Made by a program: the position numbers and the translations under genes
The notes under the pieces: generated by a model
Database searches by the model: none
What the model was told of the DNA's origin: nothing
Seen by the model: only the letters and a program-made list of their open reading frames with translations
Origin: Thermoanaerobacterium thermosaccharolyticum DSM 571
Lineage (GTDB): Bacteria; Bacillota; Thermoanaerobacteria; Thermoanaerobacterales; Thermoanaerobacteraceae
Direction of reading: 5' to 3'
NCBI RefSeq assembly: GCF_000145615.1
Contig: NC_014410.1
Location: forward strand, 1,723,501-1,787,500
DNA: 64,000 bases
Shown: one piece after another, positions 9,644 through 18,233 of the stretch
Position numbering within the stretch: position 1 is the first letter of the stretch
Layout: every line of letters starts with the position of its first letter

Positions 9644-10097
9644 TATACAACTAACCAACAGGTTTAGTAAAATATAATGCAAAATTTAATTTCATTAACT
9701 ACTGTATTATTGATGAGTTTTCTGTTATTCTATTATTATGAGACATTTGCTCCACTCCTATGGTTAATATTGTTTTGGTACAACAATATATTAATACCAC
9801 AAAAGTGAGCATTTGTCTCTATTTTTTATTAAATTTTTTTCATATAAGTTTATTATGGTAGTTTATGTCAGCGAATTTTCTCACCTATGGGAAAGTAAAT
9901 AGTCTTCTGATATAATTGCTGGTTAATGCAAATTTTTATTTTTATAATTTTACCAGACATACAGTAAGAAGCAATTACAGCATTGCGAAATAGATAAAAT
10001 GTTTTTTGAAAAGCGGAATAACTTTTTTATATAATGGATGTTTGCAAAATGGTTAGCAAATTGCAAAATTATTAATTTCTCATCAAATAAATAAAAA
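9644..10097. other. Gene-less AT-rich region between the IS30 element and tRNA-Pro
   Basis: No reading frame with a ribosome-binding site was found on either strand. Apart from the long hairpin at 9740-9827 and the tRNA terminator at its right edge, I see only AT-rich sequence. It may be a decayed gene remnant or hold a small RNA. Confidence 0.5.
9740..9827 (+). other. Long imperfect hairpin followed by a T-tract
   Basis: The outer arms GAGACATTTGCTC (9740-9752) and GAGCATTTGTCTC (9807-9819) pair at 11 of 13 positions. An inner stem is formed by ATATTGTT and AACAATAT around 9768-9789. T-rich sequence follows from 9820, as in an intrinsic terminator or the 3' end of a small RNA on the plus strand. 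No adjacent plus-strand gene needs this terminator. A small palindromic repeat element is an alternative. Confidence 0.4.
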
Positions 10098-10113
10098 CCG
10101 CAAATGCTTGCGG
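10098..10113 (-). terminator. Terminator of tRNA-Pro
   Basis: CCGCAA and TTGCGG arms with a four-base loop are followed on the minus strand by TTTTTATTT, 16 bases after the CCA end of the tRNA. Confidence 0.8.
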
Positions 10114-10128
10114 CAACTTACTTTTAAA

Positions 10129-10204
10129 TGGTCTGAGTGACTGGATTTGAACCAGCGACCTCCAGAACCCCATTCTGGCGCGCTACCAACTGCGCCACAC
10201 CCAG
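10129..10204 (-). tRNA. tRNA-Pro (anticodon GGG)
   Basis: The 76-base cloverleaf is complete. The acceptor arms CTGGGTG and CACTCAG pair with one G-U. The D arm is GCGC/GCGC. The anticodon stem CCAGA/TCTGG encloses the loop ATGGGGT, giving anticodon GGG for CCC and CCU proline codons. The T arm contains TTCAAAT. The CCA end is encoded in the DNA. It is a single tRNA gene with its own promoter and terminator, downstream of spoIVA. Confidence 0.95.
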
Positions 10205-10220
10205 ACATCTTACAATAGAT

Positions 10221-10249
10221 ATTATAAATCGTTAAGTTCAAAAAATCAA
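10221..10249 (-). promoter_or_regulatory. Promoter of tRNA-Pro
   Basis: On the minus strand TTGATT (10244-10249) and TATAAT (10221-10226) are separated by exactly 17 bases, placing the start about 10 bases before the mature tRNA. It lies just after the spoIVA stop codon. Confidence 0.7.
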
Positions 10250-10252
10250 GTA

Positions 10253-11731
10253 TTACAGTATAATACAGATTATGCCACCACCTCCGTCATTAACTATACG
10301 CTCTAATGTGTCTCTCAATCTTATGCTTACATTCTCAGGTATCTTACCAAGTTTATTTTGCATACCTTCTTTTACAAGGTCACTCAAAGATTTCCCGAAT
10401 ATATTTGACTCCCATATCTTGTCTGGATCATTTTCAAATTGCTCTGTAATGTATTTTACAAAATCTTCGCTTTGCTTTTCCGTACCTACGATTGGAGATA
10501 CTTCTGTTGTCACATCTGTCCTAAATATGTGTAAAGATGGTGCAGACGCTCTTAGCCTTACCGCAAAGCTTCCACCTTGTCGCACTATCTCCGGTTTTTC
10601 AAACTCCATATTGTCAATACTTGCAGGAACTACTCCTACACCTTTCTTTTTTGCATCTTCTATAGCATCTTTTAATTTATCGTACTCTGATTTTGCATAT
10701 GATAATTCTTTCATCATTTTCATGAGATCTCTGTCTCCGCGAATCTCAAGGCCACATTCATCACTTAATATTTTAAAGAAGAGGCCTTCTTTTGTCTTTG
10801 CTTCTATATCAGCAATTCCTTCGCCTGGATCGATCTTTCTGACTATTACTTCTGACATGTTTTCATTTGATTTTATAATATCAGCAGTCTTCTTTATATC
10901 CCTCAGCCTAAATAAATCATTGATGCTTTGTTTTATAGAATTCATAATGCTTTGTTTCAGCCAGTGGTCATTTTCAAGTACATCGACCCACCTAGGAAAA
11001 TCAATGTTAAGCTCGGTTATAGGGAATTCATACAACACTTTTTCAAGTATTTCTTTAATGTCGTCAGTTCCCATTTTAAGTACATTTACTGCTACAACAG
11101 GTACGTCGTACTTTGTTTCCAACTCTTTCCCTAATTTTATTGTGTCAGCATCTTCAGGATGTGTCGTATTTAACAGTATAATAAATGGCTTTTGTATGTC
11201 TTTTAATTCTTTCACAACTCTTTCTTCCGGTTCAACATAATTATCTCTTGGTATATCAGTAATGCTCCCATCTGTAGTCACAACAAGGCCAATTGTAGAG
11301 TGATCGTTTATAACTTTTTTAGTACCAATTTCTGCAGCTTCTTCAAAAGGTATTTCATAATCATACCAAGGAGTAGTAATCATTCTAGGCTTATCACCTT
11401 CTAAGTATCCCATTGCACCTTTAACCATATATCCCACACAGTCAACTAATCTCACACTAAATCTGGTATTTTCATTCAAAGATATTTCGACGGCCTTTTC
11501 TGGTACAAACTTAGGCTCTGTAGTCATAATAGTTTTACCAGCTGCACTTTGAGGCAACTCGTCTTGAACTCTTTCTTTAAGGTTCGCATTATCAATATTG
11601 GGCAATACTAAAATATCCATGAATCTTTTTATAAACGTTGATTTTCCCGTACGGACAGGCCCTACTACACCGATATAAATGTCACCCTCAGTTCTTTCAG
11701 CTATATCCTTATAAATATCGTAATTGTCCAC
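10253..11731 (-). CDS. spoIVA: Stage IV sporulation protein A, coat-assembly ATPase
   Basis: This 492-residue protein, exactly the length of B. subtilis SpoIVA as I recall, opens with DIYKDIAERTEGDIYIGVVG. Walker A GPVRTGKST is near residue 24, and QSAAGKTIMTTEPKFVP, LVDCVGY and a C-terminus ending GGGIICIIL follow. SpoIVA is an ATP-hydrolysing, cytoskeletal-like protein that polymerises on the outer forespore membrane to form the base of the spore coat. GTG at 11731 is chosen because AGGAGGG lies seven bases upstream; an in-frame TTG eight codons earlier has no such site. The gene follows gpsA, the same neighbourhood as in Bacillus. Confidence 0.96.
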   Translation of the reverse strand: MDNYDIYKDIAERTEGDIYIGVVGPVRTGKSTFIKRFMDILVLPNIDNANLKERVQDELPQSAAGKTIMTTEPKFVPEKAVEISLNENTRFSVRLVDCVGYMVKGAMGYLEGDKPRMITTPWYDYEIPFEEAAEIGTKKVINDHSTIGLVVTTDGSITDIPRDNYVEPEERVVKELKDIQKPFIILLNTTHPEDADTIKLGKELETKYDVPVVAVNVLKMGTDDIKEILEKVLYEFPITELNIDFPRWVDVLENDHWLKQSIMNSIKQSINDLFRLRDIKKTADIIKSNENMSEVIVRKIDPGEGIADIEAKTKEGLFFKILSDECGLEIRGDRDLMKMMKELSYAKSEYDKLKDAIEDAKKKGVGVVPASIDNMEFEKPEIVRQGGSFAVRLRASAPSLHIFRTDVTTEVSPIVGTEKQSEDFVKYITEQFENDPDKIWESNIFGKSLSDLVKEGMQNKLGKIPENVSIRLRDTLERIVNDGGGGIICIIL

Positions 11732-11834
11732 ATCATTTCCCTCCTTTTTGTGCAATAAAATATTGTTTTTTATACTTTAACACTACATATATATGAGGGA
11801 AATGAACAAATATGAATAAAAAAGAGGACATAAA

Positions 11835-12827
11835 TTATATGTCCTCCATCTCATGTTTTTTATTTCTCGTCATTAGCGAATAAACTGCTTCTCGCGGATC
11901 TTTTCCTTCAAACAGTATTGAGTATATTTCACATGTTATAGGCATCTCTATATTATGAATTTTCGAAAGCTTGTATGCTGACTTAGTAGTGTTGACTCCT
12001 TCCACAACCATTCCAATTTCATTTAACGCCTCATTCAACGATTTACCTTGCCCAATTTTTATGCCGGCTCTCCTGTTGCGTGAATACATACTTGTACATG
12101 TTACAATAAGATCCCCCATACCAGTTAAACCCAAAAATGTCAATGGATCTGAACCAAGGGCTACGCCAAGACGTGTAATTTCAGCAAGTCCTCTTGTCAT
12201 AAGTGCAGCTTTTGTATTGTCACCAAATCCAAGGCCATCTGAAATACCTGCGCCAAGGGCAATTATATTTTTAAGAGAACCTCCCAATTCAACACCAATC
12301 AAATCTTTATTTATATACAGCCTGAAATTCTCATCCATCATCACATCCTGTACATATTCACATGCGTTTATGTCATCTGATGATATAACACATGCCGTAG
12401 GTATGTGCTTGCATACTTCTTCTGCGTGGCTAGGTCCAGAAAGTACAACAACTGGATTATCTATCATCTCTTTTATAACTTGAGACATTCTTTTTAAGCT
12501 TGAAGTCTCTAAGCCTTTTGCCAAATTTACAATTATCGAGTCATTATCTATTACCCCTCTTATTCTTTCTACAACACTTCTTACTGCATGTGACGGTACT
12601 GCCATCACTACTATCTTCTTATTTTTCAGCGCATACTCTATATCAGTTGTTATGCCAATGCTTTCAGGCAACTTTACATCAAGATATTTTTTGTTGTAGT
12701 GAGTCTTTTGAATTTCTTCTAACTGTTCTTGATCTTTTGTCCAAATACATACATTATGTCTCATCGAATTCAAATGAATTGCCATTGTCGTTCCCCAACT
12801 GCCGGCACCTAATACTGCTATGTCCAT
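11835..12827 (-). CDS. gpsA: Glycerol-3-phosphate dehydrogenase [NAD(P)+]
   Basis: This 330-residue cytoplasmic enzyme reduces dihydroxyacetone phosphate to sn-glycerol-3-phosphate for phospholipid synthesis. The N-terminal Rossmann motif is GAGSWGT, the conserved AVPSHAVR follows, the catalytic region has [18 protein letters not shown], and [12 protein letters not shown] is diagnostic. GAGGG precedes the ATG. It lies 15 bases after plsY, whose enzyme uses its product, so the two form a metabolic pair. Confidence 0.96.
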   Translation of the reverse strand: MDIAVLGAGSWGTTMAIHLNSMRHNVCIWTKDQEQLEEIQKTHYNKKYLDVKLPESIGITTDIEYALKNKKIVVMAVPSHAVRSVVERIRGVIDNDSIIVNLAKGLETSSLKRMSQVIKEMIDNPVVVLSGPSHAEEVCKHIPTACVISSDDINACEYVQDVMMDENFRLYINKDLIGVELGGSLKNIIALGAGISDGLGFGDNTKAALMTRGLAEITRLGVALGSDPLTFLGLTGMGDLIVTCTSMYSRNRRAGIKIGQGKSLNEALNEIGMVVEGVNTTKSAYKLSKIHNIEMPITCEIYSILFEGKDPREAVYSLMTRNKKHEMEDI

Positions 12828-12842
12828 TTCAGATATCCCTCT

Positions 12843-13442
12843 TTACTTAATATTAGTTTTTTGGCCAAGCTTCGATTCAGTTCCATTAAGTAATCGTTTT
12901 ATATTAGCTCTATGCTGAAATACAGCCAGTGATGTAATTATTATCGCAAATACTAGCATATTAGGTGATCTATAATAAATAATATTTAATAAAAGGAAAG
13001 ATATAGCTCCCAAGATTGAACCCAATGAAACATATTTACTTATGGAAATAATTGCGATTCCAATTACAAAGGAAAGAATGGCAACAATTGGGCTAATACT
13101 TATTATTGCACCAAAGCTTGTTGCAATTCCCTTTCCACCTTTGAATCCCAAAAAAACAGGCCAATTATGTCCACAGACAACAGCAACACCTGCTACAAGT
13201 CCACCTAAATCACCAGCTATCAGTCTACCTATCAATACCGCTAAAACTCCCTTTAAAGCATCAGACAAAAATACTAAAAAGGCAACTTTAAATCCCAAAA
13301 CCCTCATAACGTTTGTAGCTCCAGCATTGCCACTACCATATTTTCTTATGTCCGTCTTTTTTATGTAATTAGTAAAAAAATAAGCGCTGTTAAAAGATCC
13401 AATTAAATACGACAGTATAGCTACAATAATTATTTTTATCAT
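12843..13442 (-). CDS. plsY: Acyl-phosphate:glycerol-3-phosphate acyltransferase
   Basis: This integral membrane protein of about 199 residues transfers an acyl group from acyl-phosphate to glycerol-3-phosphate, the first step of phospholipid synthesis. The three PlsY motifs are visible: IGSFNSAY, GSGNAGATNVMRVLG, and GFKGGKGIATSFG. ATG at 13442 is preferred because GAGGTG lies six bases upstream; an upstream in-frame ATG at 13466 would overlap der. It lies between der and gpsA. Confidence 0.95.
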   Translation of the reverse strand: MIKIIIVAILSYLIGSFNSAYFFTNYIKKTDIRKYGSGNAGATNVMRVLGFKVAFLVFLSDALKGVLAVLIGRLIAGDLGGLVAGVAVVCGHNWPVFLGFKGGKGIATSFGAIISISPIVAILSFVIGIAIISISKYVSLGSILGAISFLLLNIIYYRSPNMLVFAIIITSLAVFQHRANIKRLLNGTESKLGQKTNIK

Positions 13443-13455
13443 GGATTCACCTCTT

Positions 13456-14775
13456 TTACATTTCACTTTTTTTTCTTACTTCAATTTTTAATGGCACGCC
13501 CTGAAATCCAAAATTATCTCTTATAGTGTTTTCTAAAAACCTCACATAAGAAAAATGCATTATTTCCGGATCATTAACAAATACCGCAAATGATGGCGGT
13601 TTGATACCAAACTGTGTTACATAATAAATCTTTAATAAACGGCCTTTTTCGGCAGGTGGTGGATTTATAAGTAATGCTTCACTTATAACATTATTTAAAA
13701 GCCCTGTTGAAATCCTTTTATTATATTCTTCCCAAACGCTATTTATTTCTTCAAACAGTTTATTAAGCCTTTGTCCTGTTTTGGCTGATATAAATATTGT
13801 AGATGCAAAGCTCATAAATGAAAATTTCTCTTTTATGAGTTTTAAATACTCGTTAACAGTATTATTGTCTTTTTCAATCAAATCCCATTTATTAACTGCA
13901 ATAATAATTGCTTTGTTCTGCTCAAATGCATAGCCTGCTATCTTCGTGTCCTGCTCTGTTGGACCTTCAGTAGCATCTATTACTAAGATACATATATCAG
14001 ATCTGTCTATAGCCGATAAGGCTCTTAATACACTGTACCTCTCAATTTTATCTTCTATCCTGCCTTTTTTCCTCATGCCTGCAGTATCAATTATAACGTA
14101 CTTTTTATTATCTTTTTCAAAATACGTATCAAGTGCATCTCTTGTGGTACCTGGTATATCGCTAACAATTGCCCTTTCTTCTCCTAATATCTTATTCACA
14201 AGAGATGACTTGCCTACATTCGGTTTCCCAATAAAGCAAATCTTTATAGTTTCTTCGTCATAGTCATCTATATGCTCAGGAATATTCTTGATAACTTCAT
14301 CAAGTAATTCTCCTATACCAAGCCCATTTGACGCAGATATTGCTATAGGCTCACCAAAGCCAAGTCGCATTGAATCATAATATGAAATAGGCATCTCTTT
14401 AAAACTATCTACTTTATTTAAAACAAGTATCACTTTCTTATGAGATTTTCTAAGCATATTGGCTATATCTTCATCCACCGGGCTTAAGCCATCCTTAGCA
14501 TCTATAACAAACAATATCAAGTCAACAGTTTTTAAAGCTGCTTCTACCTGCATCCTTATTTTTGAAAAAAACTCGTCTTCTGAATCTGGCTCCAATCCAC
14601 CTGTATCAACAAGTATAAATTTTCTTCCCAGCCACTCTGTCTCATAATAAATTCTATCACGAGTAACACCAGGTTTGTCTTCTACTATAGAAATTCTCTG
14701 ACCTGTTATTTTATTAAATAAAGTTGATTTGCCTACATTTGGTCTGCCAACTATGCCAACCATTGGATACGCCAC
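13456..14775 (-). CDS. der: Ribosome-assembly GTPase Der (EngA)
   Basis: This 439-residue protein has two tandem GTPase domains followed by a KH-like domain. G1 motifs are GRPNVGKST near residue 10 and GKPNVGKSS near residue 183; DTGGLE and DTAGMR are the G3 motifs; NKVD and NKWD are the G4 motifs. Der acts in 50S subunit maturation. The start is GTG with GGAAGGTG upstream. It heads the gene pair der-plsY and ends 14 bases before the plsY start. Confidence 0.97.
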   Translation of the reverse strand: MAYPMVGIVGRPNVGKSTLFNKITGQRISIVEDKPGVTRDRIYYETEWLGRKFILVDTGGLEPDSEDEFFSKIRMQVEAALKTVDLILFVIDAKDGLSPVDEDIANMLRKSHKKVILVLNKVDSFKEMPISYYDSMRLGFGEPIAISASNGLGIGELLDEVIKNIPEHIDDYDEETIKICFIGKPNVGKSSLVNKILGEERAIVSDIPGTTRDALDTYFEKDNKKYVIIDTAGMRKKGRIEDKIERYSVLRALSAIDRSDICILVIDATEGPTEQDTKIAGYAFEQNKAIIIAVNKWDLIEKDNNTVNEYLKLIKEKFSFMSFASTIFISAKTGQRLNKLFEEINSVWEEYNKRISTGLLNNVISEALLINPPPAEKGRLLKIYYVTQFGIKPPSFAVFVNDPEIMHFSYVRFLENTIRDNFGFQGVPLKIEVRKKSEM

Positions 14776-14779
14776 AATA

Positions 14780-16084
14780 TCACCTTCCAGTTATCTTTTG
14801 TATAAAATTTTTACCGTTAACTTCAGATACTAAAACTTTCGTGTTTAATTCTTTTTCTACATCATTAATAGTTACATCATCCAAAAAAGAATCTGTACCT
14901 TCTTTTAACATACAATCCGGTATTACTAATATTTCACCGTTTAATTTTCCCTTTAATTGAGTGATTATATCCCCACCTGTAACAAGACCTGCCACAGTTA
15001 TCTTATGTCCAAAAAAATTATTTATAATTGGAACAACTTTTATGTTTATGCCTTTCCTCTCTAACATATCAACATGGTCCTTAATAAATTTATACGCAGA
15101 CACACCTGTTATAACACAATAAGTTTTCTTCGATGGCTTTATATTGCCGATTTTTTTATAATAATCTTCAAACTGCTTCTTAAACATTGCCATAAGTCCA
15201 ACACCATTTTCAATTTGCGGAAAACCTTCATAGCTATTGTAGTCAGGTATATCCTTATTTGCCAACACATAAAACTCATCAGCAGCAAATATAAAGGATG
15301 TTCCTTTCTCTTTTTTTAGTTTTTTCTGCCACATTGATATTTGAGATAGTACTTTTTTTGCCATCTCTTTATCGTACGAATCGAGTTTAAAAAGTCCTTC
15401 CCTGTGATCTGTAAGCCCAACGGGAACTGCTGCTGCCGATTTTACTCCAGGATACAGTTTTGATAAATCCTCGATTGTTTTATCGAGAATACTTCCATCA
15501 TTAAGCCCTGGGCATAAAACTATCTGGCAGTGTACTTCTATTCTGTTTTCAGTTAATTCTTTTATTTTATTTAAAATCCCATCAGCATGGGGATTTCGCA
15601 TTAATTCTTTTCGGACATTGTCATCTGTTGCATGGACAGATAAATATATTGGAGACATTCTATATTTAATTATTCTAGAAAATTCAGAATCACTTACATT
15701 TGTAAGTGTTACAAAGTTACCTTGTAAAAAAGATAATCGATAATCATCGTCTTTAAAAGCCAAAGTTTTTCTAACATTTTTAGGCAACTGATCGACAAAA
15801 CAAAAAACGCATTTATTCCTACAGTGCTTTAGCTTATCTATAATTCCTGTCTCAAATACTAATCCTAAATCCTCGTCATAACCTTTCTCTATGTCATAAA
15901 TATATTCCTCACCATCTTCTTTTTTTATCAAAAGATCTATATGCTCATTTGCTATTTGAAATTTATAATCAATTAAGTCAATTATTTCGCTTCCATTTAT
16001 CGATACTAATGTATCACCACTTTTTATGCCCAATTCATCCGCAATGCTATCTTTAACTACATCTTTTATTTTATGATATGCCAT
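14780..16084 (-). CDS. DUF512 radical-SAM-like iron-sulfur protein with N-terminal PDZ-like domain
   Basis: This 434-residue protein starts with a PDZ-like domain (SIADELGIKSGDTLVSINGSEI), then a radical-SAM-type cysteine triad CRNKCVFC near residue 88 followed by FVDQLPKNVR, then SFLQGNFVTLTN and the DUF512 C-terminal domain with GGDIITQL. Proteins of this family are widespread in anaerobic Firmicutes and often sit next to der, as here, four bases upstream of it. The biochemical function is unknown to me. A ribosome-related role is only suggested by the neighbour. Confidence 0.88.
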   Translation of the reverse strand: MAYHKIKDVVKDSIADELGIKSGDTLVSINGSEIIDLIDYKFQIANEHIDLLIKKEDGEEYIYDIEKGYDEDLGLVFETGIIDKLKHCRNKCVFCFVDQLPKNVRKTLAFKDDDYRLSFLQGNFVTLTNVSDSEFSRIIKYRMSPIYLSVHATDDNVRKELMRNPHADGILNKIKELTENRIEVHCQIVLCPGLNDGSILDKTIEDLSKLYPGVKSAAAVPVGLTDHREGLFKLDSYDKEMAKKVLSQISMWQKKLKKEKGTSFIFAADEFYVLANKDIPDYNSYEGFPQIENGVGLMAMFKKQFEDYYKKIGNIKPSKKTYCVITGVSAYKFIKDHVDMLERKGINIKVVPIINNFFGHKITVAGLVTGGDIITQLKGKLNGEILVIPDCMLKEGTDSFLDDVTINDVEKELNTKVLVSEVNGKNFIQKITGR

Positions 16085-16135
16085 TTACTTTCCTCCTATA
16101 AAATATCCAATAATATTATGAATTAATAGGAGAAC

Positions 16136-16600
16136 TTAGTCAAGCTCTTTTAAGCTCGATTTTACTTTATTTACTATGTCCAAAAAGTTATTGTACTTTT
16201 TAATTATTCCATAAACAGTAAACGGCCGTCCCACAGATATGATTTTAAATCTTCTAGATGTCATGCCGCCCACTTTTGTCAACAATCCAATGGCAGGTAG
16301 TGTATCTATCAGCATTATTTCATTTTCACCAATTCCAGATTCTTTTAAAAAACTTCTTACAGCTTTCATCATTATTTTTCTTCCGCTTTTAGCACCTATT
16401 GCATAGACGTCATTATCGTACTCGTCGATTCCCATGTAAAATGGAATTCCTATTTGATTGCCATCTGTTAAATCATAATGAGGCATAGATAAAATTTCAT
16501 CAAACGTGGGAATCCTATCACTTGGAAGCAAACCAACATGGATAGACGCAGCAACAATAGATGAATGGGCACTTCCATAACAAATATACGCTACAATCAT
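16136..16600 (-). CDS. DUF3189 family protein (first copy)
   Basis: A 154-residue cytoplasmic protein beginning IVAYICYGSAHSSIVAASIH, the typical opening of DUF3189. It has a GIDEYDNDVYAIG segment and the central IMLIDTLPA. ATG at 16600 is preferred because GAGGG is five bases upstream, whereas a GTG at 16612 overlaps the stop of the preceding paralogue. Members occur in spore-forming Clostridia; no function is known to me. It is a paralogue of the next gene, with the same domain and order of motifs but low identity. Confidence 0.8.
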   Translation of the reverse strand: MIVAYICYGSAHSSIVAASIHVGLLPSDRIPTFDEILSMPHYDLTDGNQIGIPFYMGIDEYDNDVYAIGAKSGRKIMMKAVRSFLKESGIGENEIMLIDTLPAIGLLTKVGGMTSRRFKIISVGRPFTVYGIIKKYNNFLDIVNKVKSSLKELD

Positions 16601-16608
16601 ATTTACCC

Positions 16609-17061
16609 TCACATATAATTAAGTTTTAAATCTAAGACAAAGTTCTTTATTCCATCTAATTTTTTAATAAATAAATAGTACAAAATACACTCTGCAAGAT
16701 TTCTGAAAATTGATATTTTTCTGAGATATAAAAATAGTTTCATACATTTGGGTTCAAATTTATTTGTATCCACAAATATCAGCTTATCATATTCCATATT
16801 AAATATTTTCCTAAGCCCTTCAAGGGTTTTCTTTATATTATCGCTAAAATTTTTCATTCCAATTGTATATATTTCATGGTAGCTTTCATCAATTCCGATA
16901 TATTTTAATTCCCCATAGTCTGTTTTTAAAATCTCTGGAATACTAAAAAATACATCCTTATCAACTTTATCTCTTATAACTTTTGTATGAATGTATGCTG
17001 CAATAACTGACGAATAGCATCCATAATAGCTGTAATATATTACTTTCAACTTAACCACCAC
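16609..17061 (-). CDS. DUF3189 family protein (second, divergent copy)
   Basis: About 150 residues opening with KVIYYSYYGCYSSVIAAYIH, parallel to the other DUF3189 copy, and including GIDESYHEIYTIG and LIFVDTNKF. It lacks the glycine-rich C-terminal part that the first copy has around GLLTKVGGMTSRR, so it is the more divergent member. The start may be GTG at 17061 or the TTG four codons later, which has GGTGG at a better distance. It lies directly upstream of, and is probably co-transcribed with, the first copy. Function unknown. Confidence 0.72.
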   Translation of the reverse strand: MVVKLKVIYYSYYGCYSSVIAAYIHTKVIRDKVDKDVFFSIPEILKTDYGELKYIGIDESYHEIYTIGMKNFSDNIKKTLEGLRKIFNMEYDKLIFVDTNKFEPKCMKLFLYLRKISIFRNLAECILYYLFIKKLDGIKNFVLDLKLNYM

Positions 17062-17079
17062 ATGATCTTAAATATTTAA

Positions 17080-17101
17080 AATTGGTGCACATGCACCAAT
17101 T
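17080..17101 (-). terminator. Terminator after the SpoIIP gene
   Basis: The perfect palindrome AATTGGTGCA/TGCACCAATT with a 2-base centre is followed on the minus strand by TTTTAAATATTT. It separates the spoIIP gene from the DUF3189 pair. Confidence 0.6.
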
Positions 17102-17105
17102 GATA

Positions 17106-18233
17106 TCACTTTTTATCTTTATTAAACTTTCCAAAAAAACTGCTAAACTCCTTCTTTGTTGCATCTTTAAACTTTGACATCATTTCCCGTCCTCCTGTAC
17201 TTAAAAACATGAATCCGACGATTGAAAAAACAGCAACCCCAATTAGAATCCATATTCCCCATCCCGCAGAATTGTTCTGTGATGGTGTACCTTTTTGTGT
17301 ATTGGTAAGAGCTCCAACCTGCTTTTTTTCGTCAGTGCCATATACTGCTTTTGTCAATACATCTGCCATAAATTTTGCTGACTCTTCTGCTCTTTGCCTC
17401 GTATGTGTATCTGTTCCAAATTCCAAAAGCAATGAATTAGGAGTTAAGTCCTGATTGTAATCACCGCTTCCATAAAAAATATCTTTCACTAGATTTGGAT
17501 ATTCTTTATCAGCGATCGCTTTTATTCTAAATGCTAAATCTTGATTGGCTTTCAAATTTGCATTTGTCCTGCCGAGGACTAGCCTCACGCCTGTAGCATT
17601 TGTACTACCTATTTTTCTTATATAATCTTGATATGGCGCAGCATCTCGGTGTATATCAAGCAGCAAATCTGGTTTATCATTTTTTAAAATTTTTAACGCT
17701 CCAACTCTTGACCTTCTGTATGCCATTGCATCGTGAGGTAAATACAGTGTCTGATCAACAAATGTCTTGATGCCTTTATCTGACAATGCATTGCTTAATG
17801 AAGCATCAACTTTGTATATACCTCCATGTCCATAAATACTAGATGCACCATCAGTTGGTATATATGATTCATCGCTGTGTGTGGAATACATGGCTATTCT
17901 TCTTTCACCTGTTTTTTGAGCCATCACTTGCGACACTTTTTCTATATATACATTAGGCAACTTTACTGTTTCAATATATTTTGCATATGCTTTATCATTT
18001 TTCTTATCAACTTTAATTATTTTGTACATCTTATTATCGTGTGACAAGTATTGATCATTTACATTTAAGTCCCATGAAATCCTAAAAAGCACTTTGTTTG
18101 AATTGTCTAGATAAACTGTATAATAACCACCTTCTTTGCCACTCCAATCATCTGCATTTATTTTTGTAAATGGTAAAGACATTAAAACAAACATTATTAA
18201 CAAAGCGATTGCTTTTTTATTTCTCATCATCAT
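17106..18233 (-). CDS. spoIIP: Stage II sporulation protein P family peptidoglycan hydrolase
   Basis: About 375 residues. It has an N-terminal signal/anchor helix, a poorly conserved stretch to about residue 100, then the SpoIIP amidase/endopeptidase domain with MYSTHSDESYIP, DLLLDIHRDAAP and LLLEFGTDTHT, which hold the zinc-binding His and Glu residues. A second membrane helix near the C-terminus (GIWILIGVAVFSIVGFMFL) is unusual and would anchor both ends. SpoIIP cleaves septal peptidoglycan during engulfment. The ATG cluster overlaps the end of the DUF1614 gene by 17 bases, so translation is probably coupled. It could be a second, DUF1614-associated SpoIIP paralogue; whether another spoIIP exists elsewhere is not visible. 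Confidence 0.88.
   Translation of the reverse strand: MMMRNKKAIALLIMFVLMSLPFTKINADDWSGKEGGYYTVYLDNSNKVLFRISWDLNVNDQYLSHDNKMYKIIKVDKKNDKAYAKYIETVKLPNVYIEKVSQVMAQKTGERRIAMYSTHSDESYIPTDGASSIYGHGGIYKVDASLSNALSDKGIKTFVDQTLYLPHDAMAYRRSRVGALKILKNDKPDLLLDIHRDAAPYQDYIRKIGSTNATGVRLVLGRTNANLKANQDLAFRIKAIADKEYPNLVKDIFYGSGDYNQDLTPNSLLLEFGTDTHTRQRAEESAKFMADVLTKAVYGTDEKKQVGALTNTQKGTPSQNNSAGWGIWILIGVAVFSIVGFMFLSTGGREMMSKFKDATKKEFSSFFGKFNKDKK

Noticed and set aside
10272-11240. Long plus-strand open frame opposite spoIVA
   Set aside because: It is antisense to a strongly conserved gene, has no ribosome-binding site, and its translation has low-complexity Ser/Phe-rich composition.
11732-11755. TTG at 11755 as the spoIVA start
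   Set aside because: Its codons run through the AGGAGGG that serves the GTG at 11731, and the shorter form has the normal family length.
11756-11834. Sigma-E promoter for spoIVA
   Set aside because: Only a weak match to the -35 and -10 patterns was seen; not enough to list it.
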